The notes under the pieces: model-generated | Told to the model about the DNA's origin: nothing | Databases searched by the model: none | What the model saw: the letters and a program-made list of their open reading frames with translations, nothing else | Source: JBCBST01 sp039819115 | GTDB lineage: Bacteria; Bacteroidota; Rhodothermia; Balneolales; Balneolaceae | DNA: 32,605 nucleotides | Direction of reading: 5' to 3' | Assembly: GCA_039819115.1 (NCBI GenBank) | Contig: JBCBST010000022.1 | Span: 1-32,605 of the forward strand | Shown here: in pieces, positions 22,977 through 30,639 of the stretch | Layout: each line of letters opens with the position of its first letter | How positions within the stretch are numbered: position 1 is the stretch's first letter | Translations under genes and position numbers: made by a program

Positions 22977-24074
22977 CTAACGAAATAAATCGTTTTGCCC
23001 CTTTCCCATCAATCGCTCGGTAAGCTGCTTATTCGCTTTAGGGAATGGATATTCTTCTAAATCATCAATAGATACCCAACGAATCTCCTGGCTCGACTGA
23101 GGTTTTGGATCACCGGATAGTAACCGGCACATCCACGCGTGTAGTGTGATAGAAAAATGGGAATACACGTGCTTCAGCCGCATGAATTCTTCATATGGTT
23201 CAACCTCCACTCCAAGTTCTTCTCTCAGTTCCCGCCGTACTGTTTCGGAAATGCTTTCTCCTTCTTCCTGTTTCCCGCCGGGAAACTCCCAAAGTCCACC
23301 CAGCATGGCATCTTCAGGCCGTAATGAGATGAGTACATCTTCATTCTCTCTTTGAATAATGCCAACTCCGATATGTTTATGTGGCTTTTGCTTCGCAGGT
23401 GATTTATAGGGGATTGTGTTCGTTTTGGCCATCTTAAATGCTACGCATTCTGTTTGTAGGGGGCAGACGGTGCATTCGGGTTGTTTGGGCTTACACACTT
23501 GTGAGCCCATCTCCATCATGGCCTGATTGAAATCAGCCGGGTGTTCAGCATCGATCAGTTCGTTTACAATATCCTGTACCCGATTCTTGGTTTTCGTGCT
23601 CCTTACATCGTCTTCAATACCGGTAAACCGGGTAATCAATCGAATCACATTTCCATCCACAACAGCATTAGGTGCATTAAACGCGATGCTGGTTATGGCG
23701 GCGGCGGTGTACGGGCCTATCCCTTTTAGTTTGATGATCTCATCATACGACTGAGGAAGGTTTCCCTCGTATTCAAAAGCGATTGTTTTAGCTGCGGCAT
23801 GAAGATTTCTTGCCCGGCTGTAGTATCCCAATCCTTCCCAGGCTTTAAGTACACGTTGCTGACTAGCCTCAGCTAAATCGAACACACTTGGAAATTCTTT
23901 CATGAATCGCTCAAAGTAGGGCCAGGCCTGATCTACACGCGTTTGCTGGAGCATGATTTCGGAAATCCATATTTTATATGGGTCCTGTTCTCCCCTCCAT
24001 GGCATATCCCGTTTGTGTTCTCTGTACCAGTTGATAATAGAGGCCGTGAAACCCGAAGAAGTGTATGATTCCAA
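22977..24074 (-). CDS. mutY: A/G-specific adenine glycosylase
   Basis: MutY removes adenine mispaired with 8-oxoguanine. The 365-residue protein has catalytic Glu39 in ISEIMLQQTRV, the helix-hairpin-helix LKGIGPYTAAAI (116-127), Asp140 in VVDGNV and the Fe-S cluster Cys194-x6-Cys201-x2-Cys204-x5-Cys210. The C-terminal NUDIX-like domain has LGGLWEFPGGKQEEG and RRELREELGVE, and includes a loop reading HVYSHFS where the E. coli 8-oxoG recognition loop has FSH. The gene starts three bases after the stop of the secreted Ig-like protein, so the two are probably one transcript despite having no obvious functional link. Confidence 0.95.
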   Translation of the reverse strand: MESYTSSGFTASIINWYREHKRDMPWRGEQDPYKIWISEIMLQQTRVDQAWPYFERFMKEFPSVFDLAEASQQRVLKAWEGLGYYSRARNLHAAAKTIAFEYEGNLPQSYDEIIKLKGIGPYTAAAITSIAFNAPNAVVDGNVIRLITRFTGIEDDVRSTKTKNRVQDIVNELIDAEHPADFNQAMMEMGSQVCKPKQPECTVCPLQTECVAFKMAKTNTIPYKSPAKQKPHKHIGVGIIQRENEDVLISLRPEDAMLGGLWEFPGGKQEEGESISETVRRELREELGVEVEPYEEFMRLKHVYSHFSITLHAWMCRLLSGDPKPQSSQEIRWVSIDDLEEYPFPKANKQLTERLMGKGQNDLFR

Positions 24075-24077
24075 CCG

Positions 24078-25634
24078 CTAATTACTCCCGTTTCTTGTAA
24101 TGTTGAGTACGGTCATTGAGATATCAATAGAAGCAGCAGCACCAAACTGATCGGTGGCAAGTACTCTGAACCGATGCTCTCCAACCTGTGCTTCGGTTGG
24201 GTTCCATACAAACAGACCGGTTTGTTCATCAATCTGAGCACCATCAGGAACATCAACACCAAGGTAACGAACCGGGGCAGAGGAAGTCTGGTCGGGGTCA
24301 GTAGCCTTAAACGGGAAAGTATAACGTTCTCCATAGGGTATGGATACGTTCCGGACCGGGCTGAACCGCGGGGGTGCGTTAAATGACGTGAGTTCTACTA
24401 TGAAGCGAGTACTGTCTACTTGTCCGGTGGTACTGGTAGCTATAACCTGAAACCAGTTTACCCCAATTTCTTGTACACCCGGACTCCAGATCATACCCTG
24501 ACCCTGAACGACTACATTTGAAACATTGGATCTTACTGTGAATGTAACTTCATCCAGTGGGAACGGGTTCTCCAATTCAAACCCATAAATAAATGGTTTA
24601 GGAAATGGGTGTATCTGCTTAGGAACGGTAGCTAGTTTAAGATCTCCTGTTGCCAATCGCTGGCTCTCTTCAACCTGGCTAGAATCCACACCAACCTTGG
24701 CAATACGTCCGTTTTCATGAACCCACATAGAAGAGGGTGAGGTCGTAAATGCATAGTTTGCCTCCGCATCCTCCTTCCAGATTGTAGTTCCGTTCGTATC
24801 CGTTACCCATAGTTTACCGGTGACATCCAGTGTCCAGATGCGATCTTCCCATACTTCAAGATGTTGTATTGCAGCACCAATTCGGTCGGTGATCTCTGAT
24901 AACCCGGTTGAGTTGATGGCATACAGCTCGCCGTTTGCGGTAGCCCCGAATAGCTGTTCTTCATCCAAAAACAATCGGTTTATGGATTGTGATAACGATA
25001 TCGTTGAAGAGAGAGAAAGGGTGTTGTTCTCGGAAGTAAAAAGTAGAAGCTTCTGATTGTCCAGCAGTACAAATAGTTGTTGGTTTAATGAATTTGTGGT
25101 CACATCGAGTACGGAGGCAGATTCCATCAGGGCAGATTGAACAATTTTGGGTTCCTGATCTACTGTTTCCGGTGATTCCAACGAAAGGCTGCCCAGTCCG
25201 GCATTGCCCAGTGCAATGTATAACTGGTTTTCTGCCCGGGCTACTCCCAGGGGTTTGGCCGGAAGCAGAGTGGATGAATACACTCCAAGTACAGAAGTTG
25301 GTTCTAGTACGGTAAGGCGTCGCGAATCTCCGTATAGATATGCGAAGCGAACATCCGCGCGTATCGTCGTACCTCTGCGCTGCATTCCTGCTGACGTATA
25401 CAGCCACTGTAAGGAATCGGGATACGATCTGAAAACGGCCATGCCTTCGGATTCAGAAAGTACATACATATGGGAAGGGGATGTAGCCATGGCAACCACG
25501 CCCGGAAATTCCATAGCTCCTGCTGCTTGTTGACGGAAAGATGGCTGGGCCTGTACGGTATCTGCCAGAAAAACGAAGCAAAACAACCATGTACCAATCA
25601 GATAACGAACCTTCACAAAATGGGGGGTTAGCAT
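24078..25634 (-). CDS. Secreted beta-propeller-like protein with C-terminal putative-Ig (He_PIG/cadherin-like) domain
   Basis: From the ATG at 25634 the precursor is 518 residues with a signal peptide (VRYLIGTWLFCFVFLADTVQA, here in pieces: basic VKVR, hydrophobic core, cleavage after VQA). An ATG 12 bases upstream is also possible. The N-terminal 340 or so residues look like degenerate propeller blades (repeated short strands such as LYIALGNAGLGSL, LFGATANGELYAIN and IWTLDVTGKLWVTD), comparable to WD/LVIVD or PQQ-type repeats. The end, from NAPPRFSPVRN, is a classic He_PIG-type domain with KATDPDQ, IDEQTGLFVWNPT and GEHRFRVLATD. No type IX secretion tail is visible. Function is unknown; it is likely a surface or periplasmic scaffold. 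mutY follows three bases later. Confidence 0.78.
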   Translation of the reverse strand: MLTPHFVKVRYLIGTWLFCFVFLADTVQAQPSFRQQAAGAMEFPGVVAMATSPSHMYVLSESEGMAVFRSYPDSLQWLYTSAGMQRRGTTIRADVRFAYLYGDSRRLTVLEPTSVLGVYSSTLLPAKPLGVARAENQLYIALGNAGLGSLSLESPETVDQEPKIVQSALMESASVLDVTTNSLNQQLFVLLDNQKLLLFTSENNTLSLSSTISLSQSINRLFLDEEQLFGATANGELYAINSTGLSEITDRIGAAIQHLEVWEDRIWTLDVTGKLWVTDTNGTTIWKEDAEANYAFTTSPSSMWVHENGRIAKVGVDSSQVEESQRLATGDLKLATVPKQIHPFPKPFIYGFELENPFPLDEVTFTVRSNVSNVVVQGQGMIWSPGVQEIGVNWFQVIATSTTGQVDSTRFIVELTSFNAPPRFSPVRNVSIPYGERYTFPFKATDPDQTSSAPVRYLGVDVPDGAQIDEQTGLFVWNPTEAQVGEHRFRVLATDQFGAAASIDISMTVLNITRNGSN

Positions 25635-25723
25635 AGAGGGATTCATAAAAGGTATAAAAAGAAACATACTCGCGCTTTTAATAACCAAACCGGAGTTGCT
25701 AAAATTGTAAGATAGTTTCTTAA

Positions 25724-25751
25724 TCCCGAATTGTTCCGGATTTGTTTTTTT
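25724..25751 (+). terminator. Terminator-like hairpin reading rightwards in a divergent gap
   Basis: TCCCGAA and TTCCGGA (25724-25730 and 25734-25740) pair at six of seven positions around a 3-nt loop and are followed by a T-rich tract to about 25751. No plus-strand gene ends upstream, so it would act on antisense or leader RNA. Confidence 0.35.
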
Positions 25752-25820
25752 AGGTTAATCGTAAGTTATAGATTTCGCTACAAAACATTGGGCGCGAATA
25801 AGTTGCAGACTCATTTTTGT

Positions 25821-25844
25821 TAAAAAACGGGTAATGCCATACCC
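25821..25844 (-). terminator. Terminator-like hairpin reading leftwards in a divergent gap
   Basis: On the minus strand GGGTA and TACCC (25844-25840 and 25833-25829) enclose a 6-nt loop, followed by G and six T (from the A run at 25822-25827). No minus-strand gene lies upstream of it, so it would end leader or antisense RNA. Confidence 0.4.
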
Positions 25845-25890
25845 CCATCTGCCGATAAGGACACCATAAAGTAAACCAATCGGGATGTAG

Positions 25891-27279
25891 ATGGAACTAA
25901 CGATAGAATCAAAAAACGGGGTGCACAAAAGTAAAAAGCACGCCCGACCAACACCAAATACTCAGGAAAGTCCTTTTTTATTTGAAGAGGTGTTTTTTTC
26001 CGTAACCAATCCAAAATCAACGATCACGTATGCTAACGAGGTATTTATAAGGGTAAGCAAATACGAGAAAGAGGAGATTATCGGTCAACCGCATAACTGT
26101 ATCCGGCATCCGGATATGCCACGTTGTGTATTTGAAATCTTTTGGGATTTCCTGAAGGCAGGTAAACCGGTAGCGGCGTATGTAAAAAATCTTGCTAAAG
26201 ACGGATCGTATTATTGGGTAATGGCATTGGCATTCCCCTGTAAAAGTGGATACTTGTCGATAAGGATAAAACCAGGCAGTCCGGTATTCAAAGGTATTCA
26301 GCAACTTTATGCTGATCTCGTAGCTATGGAAAAAAGACTGGAGCCTGAAGAAGGTAAAAAGGGGGCGATGCATTCAGCTCGTAAATGCCTGCTGGATTAC
26401 CTCGCCCAGGAAGGTTATTCCACGTATGATGAGTTTATGTGGTCGTCTCTTCAGAAAGAAATCCATTACCGGGATAATGAACTGGTAAAAAGGGGATTAG
26501 GCAACCGTCGGTTTGAGTCAGAAGGGGTGCCTTCTTATTTAACCAGCCTTAAGCCTGTGCTTACACACATGTTTTCTTCTCTTACTGAGCTGAAAGAGAT
26601 CAATAAAACCATTTCCGAGCATTACGATTACATTATAAACCTGTCCAGAACGATAAAGCTGTTGGCATTAAATGCCCTGGTAGGATCATCTAAGCTTAGT
26701 TCTGAAGATCAATCCATTTCGGTAGTTGCAGAAAATATGGGACTGCAATCAAATGCGGGCGAAGTTCAGTTGTTGGAAATGAAGAATCAGATCGAAGACC
26801 TCACCGATTTGCTTAATGAGTTAAGCTTTGGAATTATCTCTTCCAATTTGCAGGTGGAAACGGCCATCGATTTTCTCACAGAACAGGATGTATCCGATCG
26901 TGTATCGGGTGAAAAAGAGAAGGAAGAAGTCATACAGATTCTACACGATTCGTATACCCCAAGCCTGGTTTCCATCGCCAATCAAATCGAAGAAGTCCCC
27001 CGGTATCTTCAAAAACTGACAAAAGGCGTACGTGACGTCGAGCAGTTTTTATTGACACTGCGTGTAATTTATGTAGCGGGCAAGGTTGAGATTGCCAGAA
27101 TGGATAACGCTGAACATTCATTTTCCAAAACCTTTGAAGACCTGGTTCAAGAACTGGTACGGGCAGAAAGCAACCTGGAGGAGTTTACGCGTATTATAGA
27201 TACGAATCGAAATATCGGTAACCGGTATAGTTCCTATAAGTTCAAGCTGGATGGATTGATTAAAGAAATCGGACGCTGA
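25891..27279 (+). CDS. Soluble Aer-type PAS protein with degenerate chemoreceptor signalling tip
   Basis: The 462-residue protein has no membrane segment. Residues 33-130 form an Aer-like PAS domain: TYANEVFIRVSKYEKEEIIG, PHNCIRHPDMPRCVFEIFWD (Arg72, His73, Asp75 at the FAD-binding positions of Aer) and KNLAKDGSYYWVMA. After a linker, residues 240-303 resemble the hairpin tip of methyl-accepting proteins: TIKLLALNALVGSSK (254-268) followed by SISVVAENMGLQSN. The tip asparagine (Asn261) is kept, but the usual QTN, Glu and Arg positions are changed (TIK, Gly265, Lys268). A long helical C-terminus follows. It probably senses redox or oxygen and signals to something other than a standard CheA/CheW array. 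No che gene is nearby. Confidence 0.82.
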   Translation: MELTIESKNGVHKSKKHARPTPNTQESPFLFEEVFFSVTNPKSTITYANEVFIRVSKYEKEEIIGQPHNCIRHPDMPRCVFEIFWDFLKAGKPVAAYVKNLAKDGSYYWVMALAFPCKSGYLSIRIKPGSPVFKGIQQLYADLVAMEKRLEPEEGKKGAMHSARKCLLDYLAQEGYSTYDEFMWSSLQKEIHYRDNELVKRGLGNRRFESEGVPSYLTSLKPVLTHMFSSLTELKEINKTISEHYDYIINLSRTIKLLALNALVGSSKLSSEDQSISVVAENMGLQSNAGEVQLLEMKNQIEDLTDLLNELSFGIISSNLQVETAIDFLTEQDVSDRVSGEKEKEEVIQILHDSYTPSLVSIANQIEEVPRYLQKLTKGVRDVEQFLLTLRVIYVAGKVEIARMDNAEHSFSKTFEDLVQELVRAESNLEEFTRIIDTNRNIGNRYSSYKFKLDGLIKEIGR

Positions 27280-27331
27280 TCTATTTCTTCGGTTTCAGCT
27301 GGTAAGGTAGCTTTCATTCTGACGGTGTACT

Positions 27332-28423
27332 TCATTTCTGCTCAAGGAGTTGAAGAATCTCTTTTGCAACGCCATATGCAGACGCGGGATTTTGACCCGT
27401 AATCAAGCGACCATCCACGACCACGTTCTTAGCCCAGTTCTCCCCTCCGATAAACTCAGCTCCCTTCTTCATGAGCTCAGTCTCGAGCATAAAAGGCACA
27501 ACCTGATCTTGTTTAGAAGCTCTCTCTTCATCATTGGTGAAAGAAGTGAGGTTCTTTCCATCCACCAGGTAGCGCCCGTTGCTTAACTTGATGTTGACCA
27601 GGCCAGAAGGCCCGTGGCATATTGCTGATACGATTCCATCATTCTCATAGATGGTTTTTGTAATGCCGGCAATAGCGTCATTTTCAGGTAAATCCCACAT
27701 CGTGCCATGACCACCCACATAATATATTGCCGCATATTTAGAGGCATCAATTTCGTAGGGTGTCATTGCGTGGGTCAGTTTATAGTAAGCCGTTGGATTC
27801 TGAATCATCCATAAGCTAAGTGAGTCGTTCATGTTTGCTCCGTAAAAGCTGGTGTTTCCACCTTCCGGGCTCACGAAGTCGATTTCATATCCAGCATCGT
27901 GTATGGGTTTATACGCATGGCTGACTTCTCCAAAGTGAAAGCCGGTTTTCTTGCCCGTATTACCCATTTGCTCGTGACTTGTTAGCACAAACAGGACTCT
28001 CTGTGTGTTCATCACGGTTCTTGAAAAGCTTTTCACGGCAATTTGCCATCTGCCATTAAGCTTTAAGAGATTGATGTAGTCGGCAAACTTTACGGTTGGG
28101 TACTCCATCTCAATTTTTGCTTGCGCAGCATCTCCATCAATATCCAGCCATACAATGCGAACGATGCAATTTTGTTTTCGCCCCGGTTTAATGCCATCGA
28201 TATAATCTTGTGAAGCCCATATGCGTAAGGTATCGTTACGTACATACCGCAAATCCGAATTGATATGGAAAGCCCGCTTTAGCTGTTCCAGGTTGCCTTC
28301 ATTCCGACCATTGATATAATCCCACAGTACGGTGTGTATTTGGCTCTCGTCAGTTGCTTGTTGTGAAAATGCAGGCCGAGCTACAAAAGAAGAAGTCAGC
28401 AATAAAAAAAGGATACGAATCAT
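27332..28423 (-). CDS. Secreted NTF2-like/DJ-1-PfpI fusion protein
   Basis: The 363-residue precursor begins with a signal peptide (MIRILFLLLTSSFVARPAFS, cleavage after Ser20 or close by). Residues 25-133 form an NTF2/SnoaL-like domain of the putative lumazine-binding type (ETS-like start DESQIHTVLWDYINGRNEGN and end LLKLNGRWQIAVKSF). The rest is a DJ-1/PfpI domain of the Hsp31-like group: Glu166 in FGEVSHAY, YYVGGHGTMWDLPEN (235-249) and nucleophile elbow AICHGPSGLVN with Cys269-His270. Such domains act as glyoxalases, deglycases or chaperones; here it would work in the periplasm or outside the cell. The AraC-type regulator gene lies directly upstream on the same strand, with 78 bases between, and likely controls it. 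Confidence 0.85.
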   Translation of the reverse strand: MIRILFLLLTSSFVARPAFSQQATDESQIHTVLWDYINGRNEGNLEQLKRAFHINSDLRYVRNDTLRIWASQDYIDGIKPGRKQNCIVRIVWLDIDGDAAQAKIEMEYPTVKFADYINLLKLNGRWQIAVKSFSRTVMNTQRVLFVLTSHEQMGNTGKKTGFHFGEVSHAYKPIHDAGYEIDFVSPEGGNTSFYGANMNDSLSLWMIQNPTAYYKLTHAMTPYEIDASKYAAIYYVGGHGTMWDLPENDAIAGITKTIYENDGIVSAICHGPSGLVNIKLSNGRYLVDGKNLTSFTNDEERASKQDQVVPFMLETELMKKGAEFIGGENWAKNVVVDGRLITGQNPASAYGVAKEILQLLEQK

Positions 28424-28450
28424 AACATTTGGTTTTAGTGAGTACCCAAA

Positions 28451-28496
28451 CTGCTACGATTCAACTCATTCTGCTACCTGATTCATGATTCAGGTA
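28451..28496. promoter_or_regulatory. Candidate operator upstream of the DJ-1 fusion gene
   Basis: CTGCTAC occurs twice, at 28451-28457 and 28471-28477, exactly 20 bases apart, which is close to the two-turn spacing of direct half-sites bound by AraC-type regulators. The second copy runs into a 7-bp inverted repeat TACCTGA/TCAGGTA (28475-28481 with 28490-28496). The site fills most of the 78-bp gap between the regulator stop and the DJ-1 start. Confidence 0.4.
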
Positions 28497-28501
28497 CACT
28501 A

Positions 28502-29551
28502 TCAGATAGGTTTTTCAGATCGGTATGCCTTAGCCGTAATTCCGATTTGTTTTTTAAAATGATGATTAAACGCAGATACACTATTGAATCCACTTTCGTA
28601 AGCAATAGCTGCTATTTTCAGATGCTGATGTGCTTTTGAGCGAAGCAAATACTTTGCTTCTTCCACCCTGAGATGGGCAATGTATTGCGAGAAATTTTGG
28701 CTCAGGGATTGGTTGATGACCTGCGAAAGAGTTTTGCTGTTCAAGCCTAATTGCACACTTAATGTTGATAAGGTAAGATCAGGATCTAAATACGGTTTCC
28801 TGTCAGACATGAAGGAGGTTAAGTGTTCAAAGCTTTTTCGAATATCTTCTTCAGTAAGATTAGAGTTACTGTACTTTTCAGATGTATGCTGCTTAATACT
28901 CATGTCTTTTTTAAGAAAAAACCACAGCATAACGGCAGTATAAAATAAGAAAGAGAACGAAACAGCTCCCACGATATACGAAGTGTAGGAAGACGTCTCA
29001 TAAGCCAACCAAACCACACAGGTACCGAAGAATATGTTCAGGAGCCAGAACTCATGATCGGCCAACTTTTTCTTTGAAATAATTTTTCCAAAAACGGGTC
29101 GTATCCAGTAAGCGGTTAGCAGGATATATATCCCCCATTGTTTGTAGATAACATATTCTATGAACCTTCCCCATATTGCTCTATGACTGAAATAAGGATA
29201 GAAATAGCTTAGATATATCACGATGAGGATGTAGGGTATGAGGTGTACATACATGTGGATCCTGTTCACCGGTTTTTGATCAATCATGGCCCGGGCATAC
29301 AAAAACAGGAAGGGCCCTATTAAAAAGCAGGCGCCAAGTCCGAATTGCACAAAAAACTCAAAAAGATTCGGATTGAAGAAGAGAAATACAGATTTAATTA
29401 CCCGGATACTCAACATCAGCAGTAAAGCACCCAGGAAATAGTCGGAGGGTTGTTTTTCTTTTCGGATCAGAAGGAAATAACTGCTAAGTAAAAGACCATT
29501 CAGTCCTCCGATGGCACTAAATAAAAAAAGTAGCTGCTTACCCAGTTCCAT
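28502..29551 (-). CDS. Membrane-embedded AraC-family transcriptional regulator
   Basis: The 349-residue protein has an N-terminal half with about seven hydrophobic segments (from LLFLFSAIGGLNGLLLSSYF to YTAVMLWFFL at about 215) and a C-terminal AraC DNA-binding domain of two helix-turn-helix motifs (about 240-349). The domain includes LSTLSVQLGLNSKTLSQVIN and IAAIAYESGFNSVSAFNHHF, followed by KKQIGITAKAYR. This membrane-anchored layout is common in Bacteroidota. It lies upstream of the secreted DJ-1 fusion gene in the same direction, which is the probable target. The stop codon is six bases from a near-palindromic repeat. The ligand is unknown. Confidence 0.9.
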   Translation of the reverse strand: MELGKQLLFLFSAIGGLNGLLLSSYFLLIRKEKQPSDYFLGALLLMLSIRVIKSVFLFFNPNLFEFFVQFGLGACFLIGPFLFLYARAMIDQKPVNRIHMYVHLIPYILIVIYLSYFYPYFSHRAIWGRFIEYVIYKQWGIYILLTAYWIRPVFGKIISKKKLADHEFWLLNIFFGTCVVWLAYETSSYTSYIVGAVSFSFLFYTAVMLWFFLKKDMSIKQHTSEKYSNSNLTEEDIRKSFEHLTSFMSDRKPYLDPDLTLSTLSVQLGLNSKTLSQVINQSLSQNFSQYIAHLRVEEAKYLLRSKAHQHLKIAAIAYESGFNSVSAFNHHFKKQIGITAKAYRSEKPI

Positions 29552-29575
29552 AAAATGAGCAGGTGTTGATCAAAA

Positions 29576-30550
29576 TTACAGCCAGTTATACTGCTTATAC
29601 CAATGAATTGTTCTGGAGATACCTTCCTGCAGGCTTACACCAGGGTTATAATTCAGTTTACGTTGTGCTTTTTCATTAGAGCACATCCACTCCATGACCA
29701 TTTCATTTGTTTTTTCTTTATTTACAACCGGATACTTTCCAAACAAGGATGCTGTACCCTCAACGAGGGCGCCCACCTTTTTAACCAGCGTTGGTTTTAA
29801 TTTTATGCGTAAAGCCCGTTTTCCCATCACAATTTTGGTCACACCAGTAATCTGGTTCCAGTTGTATTGTTCCATCCCTCCCATAAAATAGGTTTCCACT
29901 CCGGCATCGGTTTGTAATGATGCCTGATAGATGCCTTCCACTAAATCAGAAACGTATACCATGGATAATCTGGGATGATTTCCATCGCCCACAATCGGGC
30001 AAAACCCTTTAGCATAGGTTTGAAAGAATTGATAAATCTGGTCTTCCCGTGGGCCATAAACCGCGGGAGGTCGGATGATTTTAATTGAATCCATTTCTCC
30101 GGCAATTTCTCTGATACGTATCTCCATTTCCTTTTTCGACTGTCCGTACAGACTAATAGGGTACATGTCTTCATCTTCGGAGAGAGGAGTGCCGTTGCTT
30201 GGACCGGCTGCAGCGAGAGAAGATAGTATAACCTGGTTAACCACCCCTTTTCGTTGAGCAAGACGGATGAGATGCTCGGTTGCATCTACATTGGCAATTC
30301 TGAATTCCTTTTCGGTTGGAGCTTTTACGATGGCTGCCAGATGGAATAAGGTATCAGCACCGTCCAACCCTTTTGCCAGGGCAACAGGATCGTTTAAATC
30401 GCCTTTAATACGTACAAAGTCCATTCCTTCCAGCCACTTATCGGTGGTACGTACAAGACACCGGACTTCTGAATATTGACCTGAAGCAAGTAAGTGTTCT
30501 ACAAGGTGGCTTCCAATAAAACCTGTGCCACCAGTCACAAAGGCGATCAT
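29576..30550 (-). CDS. NAD(P)-dependent epimerase/dehydratase (extended SDR)
   Basis: The 324-residue protein is an extended short-chain dehydrogenase/reductase. The Rossmann motif is TGGTGFIGS (6-14), LFHLAAIVKAP (68-78) lines the cofactor site, and the catalytic set is Ser110/Ser111 with Tyr135-x3-Lys139 in SLYGQSKKE. IIRPPAVYGPRED and LSMVYVSDLVEGI are typical of the sugar-epimerase/dihydroflavonol-reductase group. The C-terminal half has a basic stretch but no membrane segment. Substrate is unknown. It diverges from a GT4 glycosyltransferase gene across 89 bases, suggesting glycan or lipid modification, but a sterol/ketone-type substrate is equally possible. Confidence 0.87.
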   Translation of the reverse strand: MIAFVTGGTGFIGSHLVEHLLASGQYSEVRCLVRTTDKWLEGMDFVRIKGDLNDPVALAKGLDGADTLFHLAAIVKAPTEKEFRIANVDATEHLIRLAQRKGVVNQVILSSLAAAGPSNGTPLSEDEDMYPISLYGQSKKEMEIRIREIAGEMDSIKIIRPPAVYGPREDQIYQFFQTYAKGFCPIVGDGNHPRLSMVYVSDLVEGIYQASLQTDAGVETYFMGGMEQYNWNQITGVTKIVMGKRALRIKLKPTLVKKVGALVEGTASLFGKYPVVNKEKTNEMVMEWMCSNEKAQRKLNYNPGVSLQEGISRTIHWYKQYNWL

Positions 30551-30639
30551 AAATGTGTATATTGTTTAATTATGCTGCATGCGAGCTACCATGCCTCATC
30601 AATCTGAAGATACAAATACGATCAGCGCTTTTAAACTAT

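Noticed and set aside
24961..25407. 148-codon minus-strand frame inside the Ig-protein gene
   Set aside because: It is a different frame of the same strand with low-complexity, Cys/Arg-rich composition, while the main frame has a signal peptide and an intact Ig-type domain.
25826..25862. A riboswitch-like string (GGGTAA...CCCCCATC) upstream of the PAS gene
   Set aside because: I could not fold it into any known riboswitch consensus such as GEMM; the simple hairpin with T run on the minus strand explains it better.
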